Assembly: GCF_041200145.1 (NCBI RefSeq)
Contig: NZ_CP165734.1
Location: forward strand, 3,596,001 to 3,660,000
Reading direction: 5' to 3'
Length of the DNA: 64,000 bases
DNA from: Bradyrhizobium sp. LLZ17
GTDB taxonomy: Bacteria > Pseudomonadota > Alphaproteobacteria > Rhizobiales > Xanthobacteraceae
The notes beneath the pieces were generated by a model that was given only the letters and a program-made list of their open reading frames with translations, ran no database searches and was not told where the DNA came from. Below, piece after piece: positions 29,306 through 39,436 of the stretch (position 1 is the first letter of the stretch; the number at the start of each line of letters is the position of its first letter). The position numbers and the translations under genes are program-made.

Positions 29306-30306
29306 GATAAGCGAGAGGCGGTGCTCGTGTCGCTAAACCCATGGGCAATACGCGGAAATTCTGCGAAGGACGCTCGCTTGGCGCCCGATTTTGATGCGCA
29401 GGTTCCCCCGCCCCAGCGGCTTCGAAAGCCAACTAGCAGATGCATTCACCGAATCCACTTGCGAGAGAAACGGCGCAAGAACCTGGTCCAGATCGGAGGG
29501 GCGGTGCTGTCCTGCGAGTCCCGCTGTCGCAGCGAGATGAGATAGCGATGGCTGCGCCAACCAGGGCTACGAGGGCCTTGCCACTTCCATGCTGCCGATC
29601 ACGGCATGTTCTCGCTCACAGGTCCAGGACTTCGAGAAATGACGGAGTTGCGGGCGTCTATATTGGCAGTTATGTAGTGGAACGTAGCAGGGCCCTTTGG
29701 CGAACGAGCTCGCTGGCGTGACGCGCGCTTCTATGAATTGTCGATAAGCACAAAAACTGTCGATGAGGCCTCGCTCTTCTGGGCGCTGCGTATCAATGCG
29801 GCGCTTCACGAGATCACTGGCTGACGCGAGAGTAAGGCCGGCGCGCTAGTGACGGCTGCAATGATTGGCTCGGTCCCTGCCATCGACGCTCCATTCAGTC
29901 GGAGCGCAAATCGACGACCTCGATATGACTGTCGGAGCGAGGTCTTTTCCCGTGGCAGCGACCAGGTATCGAACGATGTTCGGATCGTCTCCGAACAGCC
30001 AACCAACTTGGCAACCATCGGGACTAGTTGACTCGTAAGTACTGTCAGCAAACGCGTCTCGTCCCCTTTTTTGTTGGTCCTGAAAGCCAGTGCGCGCTGC
30101 CACATCAGGAAGATGTGGGGGACGCACTCACCGGGTCGTGCAAATCGAGAGTTCGGTGCGACGACAGGAACTTGCGACCGGTACGATTATTCTAGCTAAG
30201 CTGTAGCCTGCCTTTCGCATGTCTCGCTCCGATTCTGCGCAAAGTCGTGTACAGTTGAGCTTCCACGCTTCAATGTCGTGGCGCGGCCAACACTCGTCGT
30301 TTGTCT
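29306..30306. other. 1-kb stretch without a recognisable gene
   Basis: Frames of 60-112 codons occur on both strands, but none resembles a known family and none has a good RBS with family support. It may be decayed coding DNA: a minus-strand frame near 29806-30105 keeps a plausible protein composition. I could not identify it. Confidence 0.4.
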
Positions 30307-31137
30307 TCAGGGCTGTCCGTTGATCAGGGGCCGTTCGATTGCGGTGCTATCCGGCAGCTTCCACTTGCGCAGTATCTGCCGGTAGGTGCCATCGGCTATC
30401 ACTGCCGCAATCGCCGTCTTGATAGCTTGCCCCAACTCAGGATCATTATTTGAAAAGATGATCCCATCCATGAAGGGGTAGAACGGCTCTCCAATTTGCA
30501 CGTAGTTGTTATTCTCGATCTGGTTCTGATGTACTATCCCGATAAGGTTGCCGGTGATGGCGTCAATGCGTCCTTGATTTAGCTGAAGCCGCGAATCGCT
30601 AGAGTGCTGTGTGCCTACCACGATGATCGCAGGTTTGCCCGCTTTGGTGCAATGCTCTTCACTCCATTTCGCGACCAACTCGCCCCGGTTTGTGATGCGC
30701 GGCGCACCTACCCGTTTGCCGCACACGTCATCGATGCTCTGAAAGCGAGCGGCGTTTGCACGTGTCGTGTAGAAGGCCGATCCGTCGTTCACGTAGTCGA
30801 CAAGACTGACGCCCGCCCGTCCTTCCGGCGTGTCCTCCTTTGTGGACACCACGACGTCGGCGCGCTTCGTCTTGATCGACGAGATCTGCTCTTCCCATTT
30901 CGTCTCGATCCAGTTGGTTTTCGCGCCCATCTTCGCCGCGATCGCATCGAACAGGTCGATGTCGAATCCGATAAGCTTGCTGGATGTGAGATCTTTGTAT
31001 TCCATCGGCGGATAGCTTGGATCCGTCGCAACGTTGATGAGCGTCCTTGTGCCCTGGCCGGAGGCAGCAGTTACGGCGAGCCCGAACGCGATGGCGAGGG
31101 CGGTCGTAACGGGACGAAGCGGGTTGCTTGAAAGCAT
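30307..31137 (-). CDS. Polar amino-acid ABC transporter, periplasmic binding protein
   Basis: The protein has 276 residues. A Sec signal peptide (about residues 1-28, with the hydrophobic stretch ALAIAFGLAVTAASG) is followed by the SBP family 3 fold: INVATDPSYPPMEYKD (about residue 34), LIGFDIDLFDAIAAKMGAK (about residues 54-73) and the second lobe with CGKRVGAPRITNRGEL. It binds a polar amino acid or opine-like ligand; specificity cannot be read. It is the last gene of a permease-ATPase-binding-protein operon and follows the ATPase gene by 47 bp. AAGGTGAG precedes the ATG. It is intact. Confidence 0.92.
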   Translation of the reverse strand: MLSSNPLRPVTTALAIAFGLAVTAASGQGTRTLINVATDPSYPPMEYKDLTSSKLIGFDIDLFDAIAAKMGAKTNWIETKWEEQISSIKTKRADVVVSTKEDTPEGRAGVSLVDYVNDGSAFYTTRANAARFQSIDDVCGKRVGAPRITNRGELVAKWSEEHCTKAGKPAIIVVGTQHSSDSRLQLNQGRIDAITGNLIGIVHQNQIENNNYVQIGEPFYPFMDGIIFSNNDPELGQAIKTAIAAVIADGTYRQILRKWKLPDSTAIERPLINGQP

Positions 31138-31184
31138 GTCGATTTCTCACCTTGTTTTAAATGGAAATGGGTTGGCTAAGCGGG

Positions 31185-31949
31185 TCAACTCAGCACTGCC
31201 GAAATAAAGTCACGCGTGCGAGCCTGCGTTGGACTGCGGAGAACCTGCTCGGGAGACCCGGCTTCGATCACTTGCCCCTGGTCCATGAAGAGCACCCTAT
31301 TCGCCACTTCTTTCGCGAAGCCAAGTTCATGCGTCACAACGACCATGGTCATTCCCGTTTGCGCCAGATCGCGCATGACAGCGAGCACCTCGCCGACCAA
31401 TTCGGGATCAAGCGCGGAGGTCGGCTCGTCAAACAGCATCAACGATGGCTTCATGGCGAGCGCGCGAGCGATCGCAACACGCTGTTGCTGTCCGCCGGAA
31501 AGTTCGACCGGATATGCATTGCATTTTTCCAATAGACCAACGCGCGAGAGCAGGTCACGGGCTTCGCTCACCGCCCGGCTACGCTCGTGTTTGAGCACTT
31601 GAACCGGTCCTTCGACGATGTTCTCAAGCGCGGTCTTATGTGGAAATAGGTTGAACCGCTGAAAAACCATGCCCGTCCCAATTCGCTGTCGGGCAGCTTC
31701 GCGTTCTGAGAGTTCGTACAACTTCTGACCTACGCGACGATAGCCGACCAGTTCGCCATTTACCCACAAGGCACCGCCATCGATCTTTTCCAGTTGATTG
31801 ATGCAGCGAAGGAATGTGCTCTTTCCCGAGCCTGACGGACCAATCACGCACAGCACTTCGCCACGGGCGACCTCCAGGTCAATGCCTTTGAGAGCCTCGA
31901 ACCCGCCAAATAGTTTGCGTACGCCGACGGCGTTGACGATTGAATTCAT
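31185..31949 (-). CDS. Polar amino-acid ABC transporter, ATP-binding protein
   Basis: The protein has 254 residues. The start is ATG 31949 behind GGAGATT, not the TTG 6 bp earlier. Walker A is [13 protein letters not shown] (about residue 36), the signature is [17 protein letters not shown] (about residue 149) and Walker B is [17 protein letters not shown] (about residue 172), with the H-loop in [13 protein letters not shown]. The GlnQ/HisP type is indicated by the [19 protein letters not shown]-loop region. It energises uptake of the ligand delivered by the 30307-31137 binding protein. It lies 15 bp after the permease gene, in one operon. Confidence 0.94.
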   Translation of the reverse strand: MNSIVNAVGVRKLFGGFEALKGIDLEVARGEVLCVIGPSGSGKSTFLRCINQLEKIDGGALWVNGELVGYRRVGQKLYELSEREAARQRIGTGMVFQRFNLFPHKTALENIVEGPVQVLKHERSRAVSEARDLLSRVGLLEKCNAYPVELSGGQQQRVAIARALAMKPSLMLFDEPTSALDPELVGEVLAVMRDLAQTGMTMVVVTHELGFAKEVANRVLFMDQGQVIEAGSPEQVLRSPTQARTRDFISAVLS

Positions 31950-31964
31950 GTTCAATCTCCCCTG

Positions 31965-32855
31965 TCAGCGTGATCGCCCTGGATGCCCAGCGCCGCGCGC
32001 GAAATGCCATTCAAGTCGTTTTTGCATCGCGGCAAATACCGTTACCACGACCAAGTACCAGACGGTCGCGACGGTCAGCAATTCGATGACGCGGTTATTT
32101 GCGAAGTAGATGTTCTCGGCGCTATGCAGCATTTCTGAATACTGAATCACGCTCGCGAGCGACGTCAACTTGACCATGCCGATGAACTCGTTGCCAATCG
32201 GCGGGAGAATCACGCGCATAGCCTGCGGCAGGATAATTCGCCAGAGCGATTGCAGCGGGGGCATCCCAATCGCCTTTGCTGCTTCGTACTGGCCCTGATC
32301 GACCGATAACAAGCCTGCGCGCACCACCTCTGACGTATAGGCACCTTGGCAGATGCCCAAGCCCACCAATGCGGCAACAAACGGTGTCATTACGTCGACG
32401 GTTCGAACTTCGAAGAGCCAGGGAACGCCGATGGTGGGAAATATCAGCGCGAGATTATACCACAGCAACAACTGAAGCAGCGCTGGCGCGGCGCGGAAGA
32501 GCCACACGTAACTGGCCGCCGCCCATTTGACGACCGGGTTGACCGAAAGCCCCATGATCGCAACGATCACCCCGATCACAATACCCAGCAGCATTGCTGA
32601 GACGGCCATTACCACGGTGTTGATGAGGCCAGTGAGGATGGTGCGCGCCGTGAGGAAGTGCGCAACGACCGGCCATTCGATCTGACCATGCGCGAACGCC
32701 ATGGCAATCCATAGCACGAAGGCCAAGACAACGGTCCCGCTGACGTAACGGCCAACATGCTTCCGTCGTACATGCTCAAACCGAGAGATGCGTTCCGTGA
32801 CATCTTCTCGCTCGTTGTCCGCTGACGTTTCGGTCAATACGCTCGACATGCTCAT
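31965..32855 (-). CDS. Polar amino-acid ABC transporter, permease
   Basis: The protein has 296 residues. An N-terminal hydrophobic helix (about residues 40-58) is followed by the HisM/GlnP-type domain beginning LTGLINTVVMAVSAMLLG (about residue 74), with about five further membrane helices. The cytoplasmic EAA loop that docks the ATPase is YEAAKAIGMPPLQSLWRIIL (about residues 190-209). One permease gene only is present, so a homodimer is likely. It is the first gene of the operon. Two possible starts (32855 and 32849) are 6 bp apart and the RBS is weak. Confidence 0.92.
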   Translation of the reverse strand: MSMSSVLTETSADNEREDVTERISRFEHVRRKHVGRYVSGTVVLAFVLWIAMAFAHGQIEWPVVAHFLTARTILTGLINTVVMAVSAMLLGIVIGVIVAIMGLSVNPVVKWAAASYVWLFRAAPALLQLLLWYNLALIFPTIGVPWLFEVRTVDVMTPFVAALVGLGICQGAYTSEVVRAGLLSVDQGQYEAAKAIGMPPLQSLWRIILPQAMRVILPPIGNEFIGMVKLTSLASVIQYSEMLHSAENIYFANNRVIELLTVATVWYLVVVTVFAAMQKRLEWHFARGAGHPGRSR

Positions 32856-33856
32856 ATATCCGGTGGCGCCACTGCGCGAACGCCCAGCGCGATGATGCAG
32901 GTTTCGATGCTTTCGCCGCGCTCTGGAGTCACGAGAATTCCGGGCGCAGTTTTTTCCGGCTCTTTCGTGGCGTTCACGTAGATTGCGAGAATACTAGATT
33001 TTTTGCGTGAATAAGTGAATGGACTCGGATGTCAAATACCGCTGCAATCGAGTCCTGTTGCAGAAATTCTGGTCCGTCCGTAGACCGCCGCGCCTTGCAG
33101 CCACGCGTCGCAGCACCGCTTCCCCATGGCTGCTCTCTCCCCAGTCGTGTTATTGCCTTCCCTGTGGAGCACACATAACCGACGGGCGACGCCTAATTGA
33201 CGCGAAACTAAGCCGTCAGACGCCGAAATTCTGCAAAAGTTGGCAATTTTGTGCTTATTTTTGCCAGACGCGCCTCCATGCATGTCGCGGTCCGACGCAA
33301 GCCGTCGGTTCTGTTTGAGGCACGATCAGGGTCCCGGGCTGGAGGGGTTGGCACGTCGCAAGAGCGACACAATCGCACGCAACGACCACCGATTTGTGCC
33401 TTTGCGAGTGCACGGAGTTGCGGGCGATCACGCATCGCGTTGGTCACGCTGATCCCTCCGCGGGCAGGTGGCGCGCGCAAGAACGGGTACCTTCCTACAG
33501 ACGTTTTGGATCTGCACATTCGAAAGCGACCGGCGCATTCTCTCGCTACTCGAGCGCCAGCCGGCACGCATGGGTGCAGGTTTCCCTCTGAGCTGCGCCC
33601 CTGCAAATACCGGCGTTGACAGCGGCCCGTCTCACGATCGTGGTGCGGCTTTAAGGAGGAAACGCTCTACAGAAAGCACGTCAAAGCGACAGTCACACCT
33701 CGGCAAACCTGCGGAGAAGATGTCGGCTCGACCACGCGGATCGCACTCACGTGGAAAAGAACAAATTGCGGACCGTTCACTGCAGGGGCATACTCAGGTG
33801 AGCGGCCGAGGAATCTCAGGAAGAGTGACGCCAAGTGCCTTCATAATGGGGCCCGC
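32856..33856. other. 1-kb stretch without a recognisable gene
   Basis: This lies upstream of the ABC operon and downstream of the enoyl-CoA hydratase gene. It should contain the ABC operon promoter near 32860-33010, an AT-rich stretch (ACTAGATTTTTTGCGTGAAT). A minus-strand frame of 132 codons at 33208-33606 has no family I recognise. Confidence 0.4.
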
Positions 33857-34672
33857 CTATCGCCCTTTCCAGATCGGCTCACGTTTCTCGGCAAAAGCGC
33901 GAGCACCCTCGAAAAAGTCCTCCGAGGAGGACATGCGCTCGTACATCGCCAAACCGGATTGACCGGGCTTCGTCAGCGCGAGCGCGGCTTGTGTCGGCAT
34001 TGTCTCGATGTGCTTCAGCACCTCCTTCAGTGCCTGCAGCGCAAGTGGTGCGCCAGCAGCAACCTTCACGGCAAGAGCACGCGCGGCCTCGCGCAATCCG
34101 CCACCAGGGTGCACTGATTGGACGAGGCCCCAGCGCTGTGCCTCGGGCGCATCCATTCGCCGTCCTGAAAGCAGCATTTCGACAGCTACGTTGTAGGGCA
34201 GTCTGCGGGGAAGACGCTGTGCGGCGCCGGAATCGGCAAGGAAACCGCGTTGCATCTCGGGAAGCTGGAAGAAGGCGTGGTCCGCGGCGAGGATCAGATC
34301 GCATGCGAGTGCGATCTCGAAGCCGCCGCCCACTGCGGCACCATTGACAGCCGCGATCACCGGCTTCAACAGATCATGGTACTCGACAATTCCAGCAAAC
34401 CCGCCGGGTCCGTGGCCTAGCACTGGGTCGGAATCGAGCCTTGGGTCAAACCCGGGTGCTGCCACTTCCTTGAGATCCCAGCCAGCCGAAAAAATGCGAT
34501 CTCCCGCCCCGGTGATCACTCCGACGCGAAGCTCAGGATCCTGCTGGAGCTGACGGAGCGCGGCATATACCTCTCGGCTCGTCGCGCGGCTGATGGCATT
34601 GGCAGGTGGTCGATTGAGGGTGATCTCGAGTACTGGCCCGAGCCGTTCGATAATGACTGTTGGATCGCTCAT
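33857..34672 (-). CDS. Enoyl-CoA hydratase/isomerase (CaiD-like)
   Basis: The protein has 271 residues and is a crotonase-fold protein. The oxyanion hole segments are SAGWDLKEVA (about residues 62-71) and AAVNGAAVGGGFEIALACDL (about residues 108-127). LPEMQRGFLADSGAAQRLPR supplies the candidate acidic residue. It resembles carnitinyl-CoA dehydratases. The ATG overlaps the stop of the thioesterase relic (ATGA), and that gene in turn overlaps a carnitine-dehydrogenase-like fragment, so this is the last and only intact gene of a coupled operon. Without the upstream genes its pathway is broken. Confidence 0.87.
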   Translation of the reverse strand: MSDPTVIIERLGPVLEITLNRPPANAISRATSREVYAALRQLQQDPELRVGVITGAGDRIFSAGWDLKEVAAPGFDPRLDSDPVLGHGPGGFAGIVEYHDLLKPVIAAVNGAAVGGGFEIALACDLILAADHAFFQLPEMQRGFLADSGAAQRLPRRLPYNVAVEMLLSGRRMDAPEAQRWGLVQSVHPGGGLREAARALAVKVAAGAPLALQALKEVLKHIETMPTQAALALTKPGQSGLAMYERMSSSEDFFEGARAFAEKREPIWKGR

Positions 34673-35136
34673 GACCGAAGCCTTTCACGTCTGAGAGGAA
34701 GCTCGGGTCTCACATCGGGCGGTGGAGGGCCCATCGCTTTGAGCGCCGCCAGCACGTCGGGCTGGAAGGGCTGGACACGCCGTGTCGGCAAATGAAACGA
34801 GAGATTAACGGTTTCGATAGTCGCGGCGAGGCCGCGTCGTCCGATGATATGATGAAGCAGCTGGAAGCGCTTTTCGTCATAGGCGCAAAGCGCCGTTAGG
34901 ACTTGGGTGGCATCGCCAAGGTGCAATTCGCCCAGGTAGCGCACCCGCGTTCCGGTTATTACAAATTCGTTGCCTTCGCGCTTATCGAAGCCCCGATCCC
35001 CGGAGAGCTCCTTCCACAGGCAGAGGGCGCCCTCATCGGCTATGCGTTAATAGACGAAAAAATTCACGTGGGTAAGTTCGTCGAGCCATCCGTCCTCAAC
35101 TGTCCCCTCCCAGGTCACACGCCAGCCTTCCGTCAT
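34669..35136 (-). pseudogene. Thioesterase with in-frame nonsense codon
   Basis: Reading from ATG 35136 gives MTEGWRVTWEGTVEDGWLDE and LTHVNFFVY, then TAA (35047-35049), then RIADEGALCLWKELSGDRG and RVRYLGELHLGDATQVLTAL to the stop at 34669. Without the TAA the protein would be about 155 residues with the 4HBT hot-dog thioesterase layout. Gln (CAA to TAA) is the simplest original codon. The start overlaps the dehydrogenase stop (ATGA) and the stop overlaps the hydratase start. In carnitine degradation a betainyl-CoA thioesterase sits next to, or is fused to, carnitine dehydrogenase, which fits this order. It is a pseudogene as read. Confidence 0.8.
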
Positions 35137-35669
35137 TGTGCCGCATGACCCTGAGACGGAGTCAGCACGGCCAAAGCAGCGCGGATGGAAGCTACACCCG
35201 CATCCCGTCTTGCGATCAGCTCATCCTGCCCGGCGGCGCCGATCCCGGAAAGAACCTCTTTGGCATAGCGCAGCAACAAAGCGGTATCAGGTTCGAATGA
35301 AGGAGGAGCGATGTAGCCGCTGCGCAATTCATTGGACAGGAGTTCCACGAACTCTGGATAGAGCGAGGTATCCCTCGCACCAAGGAAGAAAACGGCCGAC
35401 GGTCCCATGACTGCCCAGCGGATGGCTGGCCCTGCCATGATCGCACGATCGAGTGTCGCCAAGTCAGCGATGCCCGGGCTCATCATATATAGAATCTCGC
35501 GGAAGACAGCGAACAGAACGCGATTGCCGATGTAGCCATCGATTTCCTTCTTCAACTCCACGACTTCGCAGCCTGTGCTACGGTAAATCGCGGCGGCCCG
35601 CGCAGCAGCCTCCGCGGCGCCGTCGCCGCCGGCGATCTCGACCAGCGGTACAAGGAAAGGGGGTTGAAA
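35133..35669 (-). pseudogene. 3-hydroxyacyl-CoA / L-carnitine dehydrogenase, 3' fragment
   Basis: Family sequence begins at about 35669 with FQPPFLVPLVEIAGGDG, the middle of a 3-hydroxyacyl-CoA dehydrogenase-like protein. It continues through VVELKKEIDGYIGNRVLFAV and the C-terminal helical domain to the TGA at 35133. The N-terminal NAD-binding domain (about 130 residues) is missing. The cut coincides with the IS66 element 2 relic, whose remnant (35670-35710) supplies the first codons of the open frame. L-carnitine dehydrogenase is favoured over 3-hydroxybutyryl-CoA dehydrogenase because of the coupled thioesterase and CaiD-like hydratase downstream. The missing 5' half was not found beyond the element at 39979. 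Confidence 0.78.
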
Positions 35670-35710
35670 GGATGTCCAATCACGATCCGTTCCCCGTGAC
35701 GGGCTTTTGC

Positions 35711-35733
35711 CTGTCAATCGGCGTTCAAATTTG
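35711..35733. repeat. Left half of palindrome split by ISL3 copy 1
   Basis: The arm CTGTCAATCGGCGTT (35711-35725) is followed by CAAATTTG (35726-35733), the 8-bp target duplicate. The right half, CAAATTTG plus AACGCCGATTGACAG, is at 37388-37410. Removing the element and one duplicate leaves a perfect 38-bp palindrome. Confidence 0.93.
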
Positions 35734-37387
35734 GGTCTGACTCATTTCTGATGAAGTTTGCCAGGCGACTGTGGTTCTCAAACGGAGAATCAGCGTCATG
35801 CGGACGGGCTTTCAAATCTCATCGTTAGTACCGAGTGGTTTGGTGTTTGATGGTGTAAGTGATTCAATGGACTCGCTTATTCTGGCTGTTAGGTCGGCAG
35901 CTGCGGAGGCCCAGTGCCCTTTGTGCGCGACAGCATCGCGCCGAGTCCATAGCCGTTACATCCGGCACGTGGCCGATTTGCCATCAGCGGGCAGAAAGGT
36001 TCGCCTCCGATTGCTCACGCGGCGCTTCACATGCGAGGTGCCGCATTGCCGCCGACGTACCTTCGCGGAACGGTTCGGAGAAGACGTCGTTCCGCTTCGA
36101 CGGCGTCGGACGGCACGGCTCGAACACATCGTCCATCACCTGGGGTTGGCGCTCGGCGGCCGGCCGGCAGCAAGCTTCGCCAAGCGACTCATGCTGCCTG
36201 TCAGCAACGATACCTTGCTGCGGGTGGTCCGACGGCGGACGGCGATGCCGATGGATCCATTGCTTGTTGTGGGTATCGATGACTGGGCGTTCCGGAGAAA
36301 CCGTCGGTACGGGACCATCGTGTGCGATTTGGAGCGTCGGCGGATCGTTGCCTTGCTGCCCGACCGGGAAACGGCGACCGTTCAGGCGTGGTTGTCGAAG
36401 CACCCGGGCATCAACATTGTGTCGCGAGATCGCGGTGGTGGATATGGCGAGGCAGCAGCCAAGGCGCTGCCGCACGCCATCCAGGTCACCGACCGCTGGC
36501 ATCTGATGGAAAACGCGAGCGCGGCCTTCCTTGATGCGGTGCGCCGCTCCATGAGCAAAATCCGAACCGCAATCGGGGCGACGACGATCGATCTTAAACT
36601 GCTGACCTGCGCGGAAAAGCTTCGCTATCAGGGCTATCTGCGGCGCCAGGACAGCCATGCCGCTATCGCGGCTCTTGTCAGCGACGGTGTGCCGCTCAAG
36701 GAGATCGTCCGCCGCACAGGACATAGTCGCAATCTGGTTCGCCAAATTAGTCGCGGCGGCGGTACCGATGTCTTCCGCACCCGTCAAAGCACCCTGCATG
36801 GGCACCTGCCGTTCCTGGACGCGCAATGGTCAGGCGGCTGTCGCAACGGTGCCGAACTCTGGCGCCGTTTGAAAGGGCAAGCCTTTAAGGGATCACTGCG
36901 CGTGGTGGCAGAATGGGCCACGCGACGGCGACGCGCCGAGACTATCAGCCGTCAACAATTGCAGAAGGTCCCCGCCGCCAGGACGATAGCGCAGTTGATG
37001 ACGACGAAGCGCGACCACCTAACCAAGGCCGAGACCGTCACGGTTGCCGCTATTGAACAAAGCGTTCCTATGCTGGCCGATGCCCACGCTCTCGTTGGCC
37101 GCTTCCACGCGATGGTCCGAAAGAGGGCCGAGGTCGAGCTCGAATCTTGGATAGATGAATCCAAGCGGAGCCTCATTGGCTCATTCGCGAATGGCATCGC
37201 CAACGATAAGGGCGCGGTACACGCGGCAATCACGCAACCATGGTCCAATGGCCAAGTGGAAGCTCAGATCACCAAGCTCAAGCTGGTCAAACGGCAGATG
37301 TACGGGCGCGCTAAGCTCGATCTCCTTCAGGCTAGGCTGATTGGCGCGCCATAAAAACAAACACGATCATCGGATATGCGTCAGAGC
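35734..37387 (+). mobile_element. ISL3-family element, copy 1, complete
   Basis: The element is 1654 bp. The ends are GGTCTGACTCAT (35734) and, on the complement, GCTCTGACGCAT (37387). The 8-bp duplication CAAATTTG flanks it (35726-35733, 37388-37395). It carries one intact transposase and is inserted at the centre of a palindrome in the 3' region of IS66 element 2. A second copy in reverse orientation lies at 46384-50654. Confidence 0.93.
35771..37354 (+). CDS. ISL3-family transposase, intact
   Basis: The protein is about 527 residues (GTG 35771; an ATG at 35798 is an alternative start, giving MRTGFQISSLVPSG). The N-terminal zinc-ribbon-like domain contains CPLCATASRRVHSRYIRHVA (about residues 51-70) and CEVPHCRRRTF (about residues 88-98), as in ISL3. 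The DDE domain includes LLVVGIDDWAFRRNRRYG (about residues 165-182), VSRDRGGGYGEAAAKALP and ITQPWSNGQVEAQITKLK near the C terminus, which holds the Glu. A homologue at 46417-50618 is split by IS21. It appears intact and potentially active. Confidence 0.93.
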   Translation: MVLKRRISVMRTGFQISSLVPSGLVFDGVSDSMDSLILAVRSAAAEAQCPLCATASRRVHSRYIRHVADLPSAGRKVRLRLLTRRFTCEVPHCRRRTFAERFGEDVVPLRRRRTARLEHIVHHLGLALGGRPAASFAKRLMLPVSNDTLLRVVRRRTAMPMDPLLVVGIDDWAFRRNRRYGTIVCDLERRRIVALLPDRETATVQAWLSKHPGINIVSRDRGGGYGEAAAKALPHAIQVTDRWHLMENASAAFLDAVRRSMSKIRTAIGATTIDLKLLTCAEKLRYQGYLRRQDSHAAIAALVSDGVPLKEIVRRTGHSRNLVRQISRGGGTDVFRTRQSTLHGHLPFLDAQWSGGCRNGAELWRRLKGQAFKGSLRVVAEWATRRRRAETISRQQLQKVPAARTIAQLMTTKRDHLTKAETVTVAAIEQSVPMLADAHALVGRFHAMVRKRAEVELESWIDESKRSLIGSFANGIANDKGAVHAAITQPWSNGQVEAQITKLKLVKRQMYGRAKLDLLQARLIGAP

Positions 37388-37460
37388 CAAATTTGAACGC
37401 CGATTGACAGCCCGCGCTTTTGACGGATGGCCTTCGTATCGAGGGCGGCATCTGACCCGT

Positions 37461-39033
37461 TCAGGCAGCGGCGGTTTTGGGGAAGTTGAAGGGCAGCAGG
37501 TCGGTAATATCGGCGTCGCCCGCGCGCTGAGGCAATTCGGTGAGGACGTGGCGCAACCAGGCTAACGGCTCGACGCGTGAGGCGCGGCAGGTCAGCATCA
37601 GACTGTAGACGACGGCACTGGCCCTGGCTCCCTCGACGGTGTCGCTGAACAGCCAGCTCTTTCTGCCAGTGGCAAAAGATTCTGATATCGCGCTCCAGGA
37701 GATTGTTGTCGATCGGCATCCTGCCGTCTTGCGTGTAGCGCGTCAGATATTCCCATTGGTTCAGAGTGTAGGATACGGCATCGCCAAGCTTGCTGTCGGG
37801 CAAAGACCTTCGGGGCGATTTGATCGAGCCATTCCTTGAGGGCGTTCAGGACGGGAATGCTGTGTTGCTGGCGGAAGCGGCGAATGCATTGATCTGGCGT
37901 TTCGCCTCTGTCTGGTTTTTCGTCCCGCGCCTGCCTTTCAACCCGGTAAATCTGTTCGAAGAACCGCAGCGCCTGCTCGGGCGGACCGCCGCCCTTCTTC
38001 CTCGCCTTGAGGGCATCGACAAAGCGCCGTCGGGAGTGGGCCATGCATCCAATGTGGGTGGCCCCTTCCAGCGTGCGCCAGCGGTATAGCCGTCACTCAT
38101 CACGATGCCACGGTAATCGCCGAGGAAGGCCTGCGGGTGGATCTGGCCGCGGCCCGGCTGATAATCCAGAAGAACGATGGGCTCGTGACTGCCCTGGCCG
38201 CTGCGATAAGCCCACATGTACGATGTGCTGGTGGCTTTTTTGTCCTTCTCCTTGAGGACCTGAACCGTCGTCTCGTCGCCATGGATGAGAGGTTGCAATC
38301 TGAGCCGCAGCTTCAGCGCGTCTGAGATGCGATGCAGATGCTTCTCGCTCGAGCCGATCACCCAGTGACCCAAAGCGCCGCGGCTGACAGGAACACCTGC
38401 GCGTTCGAAGGCCTGCGCCAGACGGTAGAGCGGCGTGCCATCGACATATTTGTGAACCAGCGCGAACGCCAGCGTTGAGGCCGTGGCAACGCTGCCCGGC
38501 AAGGGCTGCGTCGGCATCGGCGCGGTCACGACAGGGGCATTGATCCCGGTGCGATCGCAATGGCGGCACCCATATTTGAAGCGCACATTCTGTAAAACCT
38601 TCGCCTTCACCTCGATATGAAGTTGCTCGGTGACAGTCTCGCCCATGCGATGCATCTGGCCACGGCAGCAAGGACACGCCTTCTGATCGTCGGGCAGGTC
38701 ATACTCGACCCGCTCACGCGGCAGGTTCGCCGGCAGCGGTCTGCGGCCGCGCTTCTTTCCCGTTGTGCTTTCGACGGGTGGCAAGCCCGTGTCCGGAAGT
38801 TCGACGATATTGTCCGTTTCGCTGCCGGCATCATCCTCGTCGGCGGCCTGCTCGGCTTCATTGAACAGACGGTCGACGTGCTTTTCGCTGCGCGGCGCAA
38901 AACGATGCAGGCGTGCCAGCGCCAGTTCTTCCTCGAGCCTGACGACGCGCTCCGTGAGCTGACGATTCTCCACCTGCAGCGCAGCAATGCGCGCCAACAG
39001 CGCTTCGACACTCGGTTCGCCGGTTCGATTCAT
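37461..39033 (-). pseudogene. tnpC: IS66-family transposase TnpC, multiply frameshifted
   Basis: The N-terminal frame (39033 down to about 38080) keeps the coiled coil (IAALQVENRQLTERVVRLEE), CPCCRGQMHRMGE, HGDETTVQVL and SDGYTA, and then loses one base. CMAHSRRRF-type sequence continues in a second frame (38044-37800), DAVSYTLNQWEYLTRYTQDG in a third (37803-37680), and the C terminus in another to the TGA at 37461. There are at least three shifts, so it is non-functional. Confidence 0.85.
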
Positions 39034-39085
39034 CGGATTCTTGAATCTGAACCGTACCGACGCGTCAACCGCTCAACTCAAGAGC

Positions 39086-39436
39086 TCAGCCGGCAACCTG
39101 ATATTGCCGCACCGGATGGCGGACCATCGCATCGATATCGATGCCGTCAAGTATCCAGTGCAATTGCTCGGTCGTCAGCGTGACGACCGCCTCCTGGGGC
39201 GCGGCCATCGGAACTTCCTCGGTCAGCCGCTTCAGGACCAGCACAAAGCCGGACCGGTCGAAGAACAGCAACTTCATCCGGTCGCTACGGCGATTGCAGA
39301 ACGCAAAAACCGCCGGAGCGAACGGATCGAGCGCCATCGTCTCCTGGACCAGAACCGCAAGGCTGTTGATGCCAGCCCGGAAGTCGATCGGCTCACGGTG
39401 CAGATAGACCTGCAGGTCACCGCCCAGTCTGAACAT
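39086..39436 (-). CDS. tnpB: IS66-family accessory protein TnpB (element 2)
   Basis: This is a 116-residue TnpB: MFRLGGDLQVYLHREPIDFR, then AFCNRRSDRMKLLFFDRSGF. It is closely related to TnpB of element 1 (1380-1733). It starts inside the end of tnpA (20-bp overlap), as in element 1. The frame is intact, but the partner tnpC is broken. Confidence 0.9.
   Translation of the reverse strand: MFRLGGDLQVYLHREPIDFRAGINSLAVLVQETMALDPFAPAVFAFCNRRSDRMKLLFFDRSGFVLVLKRLTEEVPMAAPQEAVVTLTTEQLHWILDGIDIDAMVRHPVRQYQVAG

Noticed and set aside
29806..30105. A possible LysR-type regulator remnant on the minus strand
   Set aside because: The resemblance is vague, with no helix-turn-helix seen and nothing to align against.
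35711..37410. Treating the whole 30-bp inverted repeat as the ISL3 terminal repeat
   Set aside because: The outer part differs between the two copies while the element is otherwise near-identical, and the 8-bp duplicates fix the element ends inside it, so the outer part is target sequence.
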